DNA of 7,352 nucleotides from JBLHIK01 sp047614005 (GTDB lineage: Bacteria; Patescibacteriota; Minisyncoccia; Phycocordibacterales; UBA1006): positions 1-7,352 of the forward strand of contig JBLHIK010000025.1 in NCBI GenBank assembly GCA_047614005.1, written 5' to 3'. The stretch's first letter is position 1. Each line of letters starts with the position of its first letter. The notes under the pieces were generated by a model. That model was not told the origin of the DNA. It did no database searches and saw only the letters and a list, made by a program, of their open reading frames with translations. Made by a program: the position numbers and the translations under genes. This document shows positions 6,499 to 7,352 of this stretch, one piece after another.

Positions 6499-6588
6499 TT
6501 TAGTTTAAAAGCCAACCTTCGTGATTGACTCATCTCAACTCCCATAGAGAAACTGAGGTGAATCAACCAGTAGATGACTTCAACTAAA
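6499..6588 (-). promoter_or_regulatory. structured 5' leader of the membrane-protein gene
   Basis: The leader between the promoter and the ATG is about 120 nt, and 90 nt of it folds on the minus strand into one long rod. UUUAGUU (6588-6582) pairs with AACUAAA (6505-6499), AAGUCA with UGGCUU, then an 11-bp helix UGGUUGAUUCA with UGAGUCAAUCA, then CUCA/UGAG and UCUC/GGGA closed by UAUG. Several pairs are G-U in this strand and mismatches in the other, which favours a functional minus-strand RNA. The rod ends 9 nt before the ATG, so it could shelter the start region. No known riboswitch class is recognised. Confidence 0.5.
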
Positions 6589-6615
6589 TCTTTGTAAATG
6601 TACTTCTTAATATGT

Positions 6616-6644
6616 AATATAGCAGATTTGTATGTATATGTCAA
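6616..6644 (-). promoter_or_regulatory. promoter of the membrane-protein gene
   Basis: Perfect -35 TTGACA (6639-6644), 17-bp spacer, and TATATT (6616-6621) with an upstream TG giving an extended -10. This is the best promoter match in the window. It begins about 30 bp downstream of R2 in the direction of transcription and predicts a start near 6609. Confidence 0.8.
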
Positions 6645-6675
6645 GCAAATTGAATACATCATCTAAACACAAAAA

Positions 6676-6815
6676 TCTTGTGAAGACCCTCTTACTAAGG
6701 TTGTCTTATTAAGGTCAATCCTTAATAATATTAGAAGATTCATTTTCTCTCAGATATTTTTTGACAAGGTCCGACCTTGCCAAAATGCAAGTGACTTGCA
6801 TTTTCAAGAAAAAAA
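6676..6815. repeat. direct repeat copy R2 (140 bp), partner of R1
   Basis: Same orientation as R1 (5577-5716), offset exactly 1,099 bp, with differences only at 6680 and 6709. It lies between the map terminator and the promoter of the membrane-protein gene. R1 and R2 thus occupy equivalent places: after a terminator and before a promoter, each reading in the same direction relative to the genes. Confidence 0.95.
6759..6804. promoter_or_regulatory. two overlapping palindromes in R2
   Basis: Identical to the dyads at 5660-5705: a 12-bp-arm dyad (6759-6785) overlapping a perfect 11-bp-arm dyad (6782-6804). Their unchanged presence in both copies is expected from recent duplication, so it does not by itself prove function. 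Confidence 0.6.
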
Positions 6816-6827
6816 GGAGTAAAAAAA

Positions 6828-6855
6828 ATAAACGCTTTCTAAAGAAAGCGTTTAT
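6828..6855 (-). terminator. intrinsic terminator of map
   Basis: Perfect 12-bp stem ATAAACGCTTTC/GAAAGCGTTTAT around a 4-nt loop, 15 nt after the map stop, with A and T runs on either side that make it potentially bidirectional. The core AACGCTTTC is the same as in the ndk terminator. Confidence 0.9.
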
Positions 6856-6870
6856 TTTTTGTTTGATTGA

Positions 6871-7352
6871 TTATATTCTTTCAGTAAGAATTTCTGGATC
6901 ACCGTCAGTGACAAGAATAGTATGTTCAAAATGAGCAGAAGGACTCTCGTCTTCTGTAACAAATGTGTATTCATCAGGAAGAGAGACTGCATGTTCAGAC
7001 CCTAGAGTAAGCATAGGCTCTACTGCTATCACCATCCCAGCCTTTAAGACTGCACCTGTGCCCTTTTTACCATAGTTTGGTACTTGTGGCTCTTCATGTA
7101 CTTCTTTTCCTATACCATGACCACAGAGAACGCGTATGATTCCATATCTATCATCTACAAAAGATTCTATAGCATGACCGACATCACCAACAGTATTACC
7201 TGCTCTCATCATTTCAATTCCCTTGTAAAGAGATTCGTTTGTATCCCATAGGAGTTGTTGCACTGCCTTGTCAATTTTCCCTACAGGAACAGTCAGAGCA
7301 GAATCAGTATGATATCCCTTGTGACATAGACCACAATCAAGAGTCACGATGT
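6871..7352 (-). CDS. map: methionine aminopeptidase type I, C-terminal part (cut by window edge)
   Basis: Removes the initiator methionine from nascent proteins at the ribosome; a two-metal cytoplasmic enzyme of the creatinase/aminopeptidase fold. All five metal ligands are visible in the fragment: Asp in TLDCG (7336 region), Asp in YHTDSA, His in CGHGIG, Glu in IAVEPML and Glu in HFEHTILV. The second active-site His is in VHEEP. The frame stays open to the right edge. The GTG at 7347 is an internal Val codon of the conserved DIVTLDCG segment, not a start, so roughly the first 90 residues are outside the window. No N-terminal extension can be judged. A strong terminator follows the stop after 15 nt, so the gene ends its transcription unit. 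Confidence 0.95.
   Translation of the reverse strand, partial: IVTLDCGLCHKGYHTDSALTVPVGKIDKAVQQLLWDTNESLYKGIEMMRAGNTVGDVGHAIESFVDDRYGIIRVLCGHGIGKEVHEEPQVPNYGKKGTGAVLKAGMVIAVEPMLTLGSEHAVSLPDEYTFVTEDESPSAHFEHTILVTDGDPEILTERI

Noticed and set aside
5577..6815. CRISPR array or integron attC sites
   Set aside because: Only two copies 1.1 kb apart with a gene between, not short regular repeats with spacers; the R'/R'' core pattern of attC (RYYYAAC / GTTRRRY) was not found at the ends.
1..7352. Recoded UGA (Gly or Trp) as in Gracilibacteria, Absconditabacteria or mycoplasmas
   Set aside because: No gene uses TGA as stop, but all six full frames also run without a single in-frame TGA; a recoded codon would be expected inside them.

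Overview
The window looks like chromosome from a small-genome, low-GC bacterium, most likely Candidate Phyla Radiation (Patescibacteria, Parcubacteria-like). This is an inference from three things: a long-form nucleoside diphosphate kinase, a soluble VirD4/TraG-type ATPase sitting alone among housekeeping genes, and compact genes with poor or absent Shine-Dalgarno sequences. No marker gene settles the phylum. The standard code fits: about 2,100 codons read without an in-frame TGA, and all six stops are TAA or TAG.

All six genes lie on the minus strand, so transcription runs from high to low coordinates. First comes the C-terminal part of methionine aminopeptidase (map, cut by the right edge) with a strong terminator. 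Next is repeat copy R2, then a self-contained unit: a near-consensus promoter, a 5' leader that can fold into a long rod, an orphan multi-pass membrane protein, and its own terminator. Repeat copy R1 follows, about 99% identical to R2 over 140 bp and in the same orientation. After it come an extended -10 promoter placed for a leaderless transcript, a 913-residue VirD4/TraG-like ATPase, and ndk with a terminator. A strong promoter then drives what looks like a roughly 120-nt structured RNA (6S-like in outline) with its own terminator. The last two genes are a small four-helix membrane protein and a beta-CASP metallo-beta-lactamase-fold nuclease, 9 bp apart and probably one operon.

The parts least explained by ordinary gene content are the membrane-protein unit framed by two near-identical direct repeats, the internal architecture of those repeats (tandem 12-mers and two overlapping palindromes), the candidate structured RNA at 1859-1978, and the structured leader at 6499-6588. 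The remaining genes are housekeeping or typical of the group: N-terminal methionine removal, nucleotide balance, RNA processing, and a motor ATPase of unknown cargo. No transposase, integrase, CRISPR array, tRNA or rRNA was seen.
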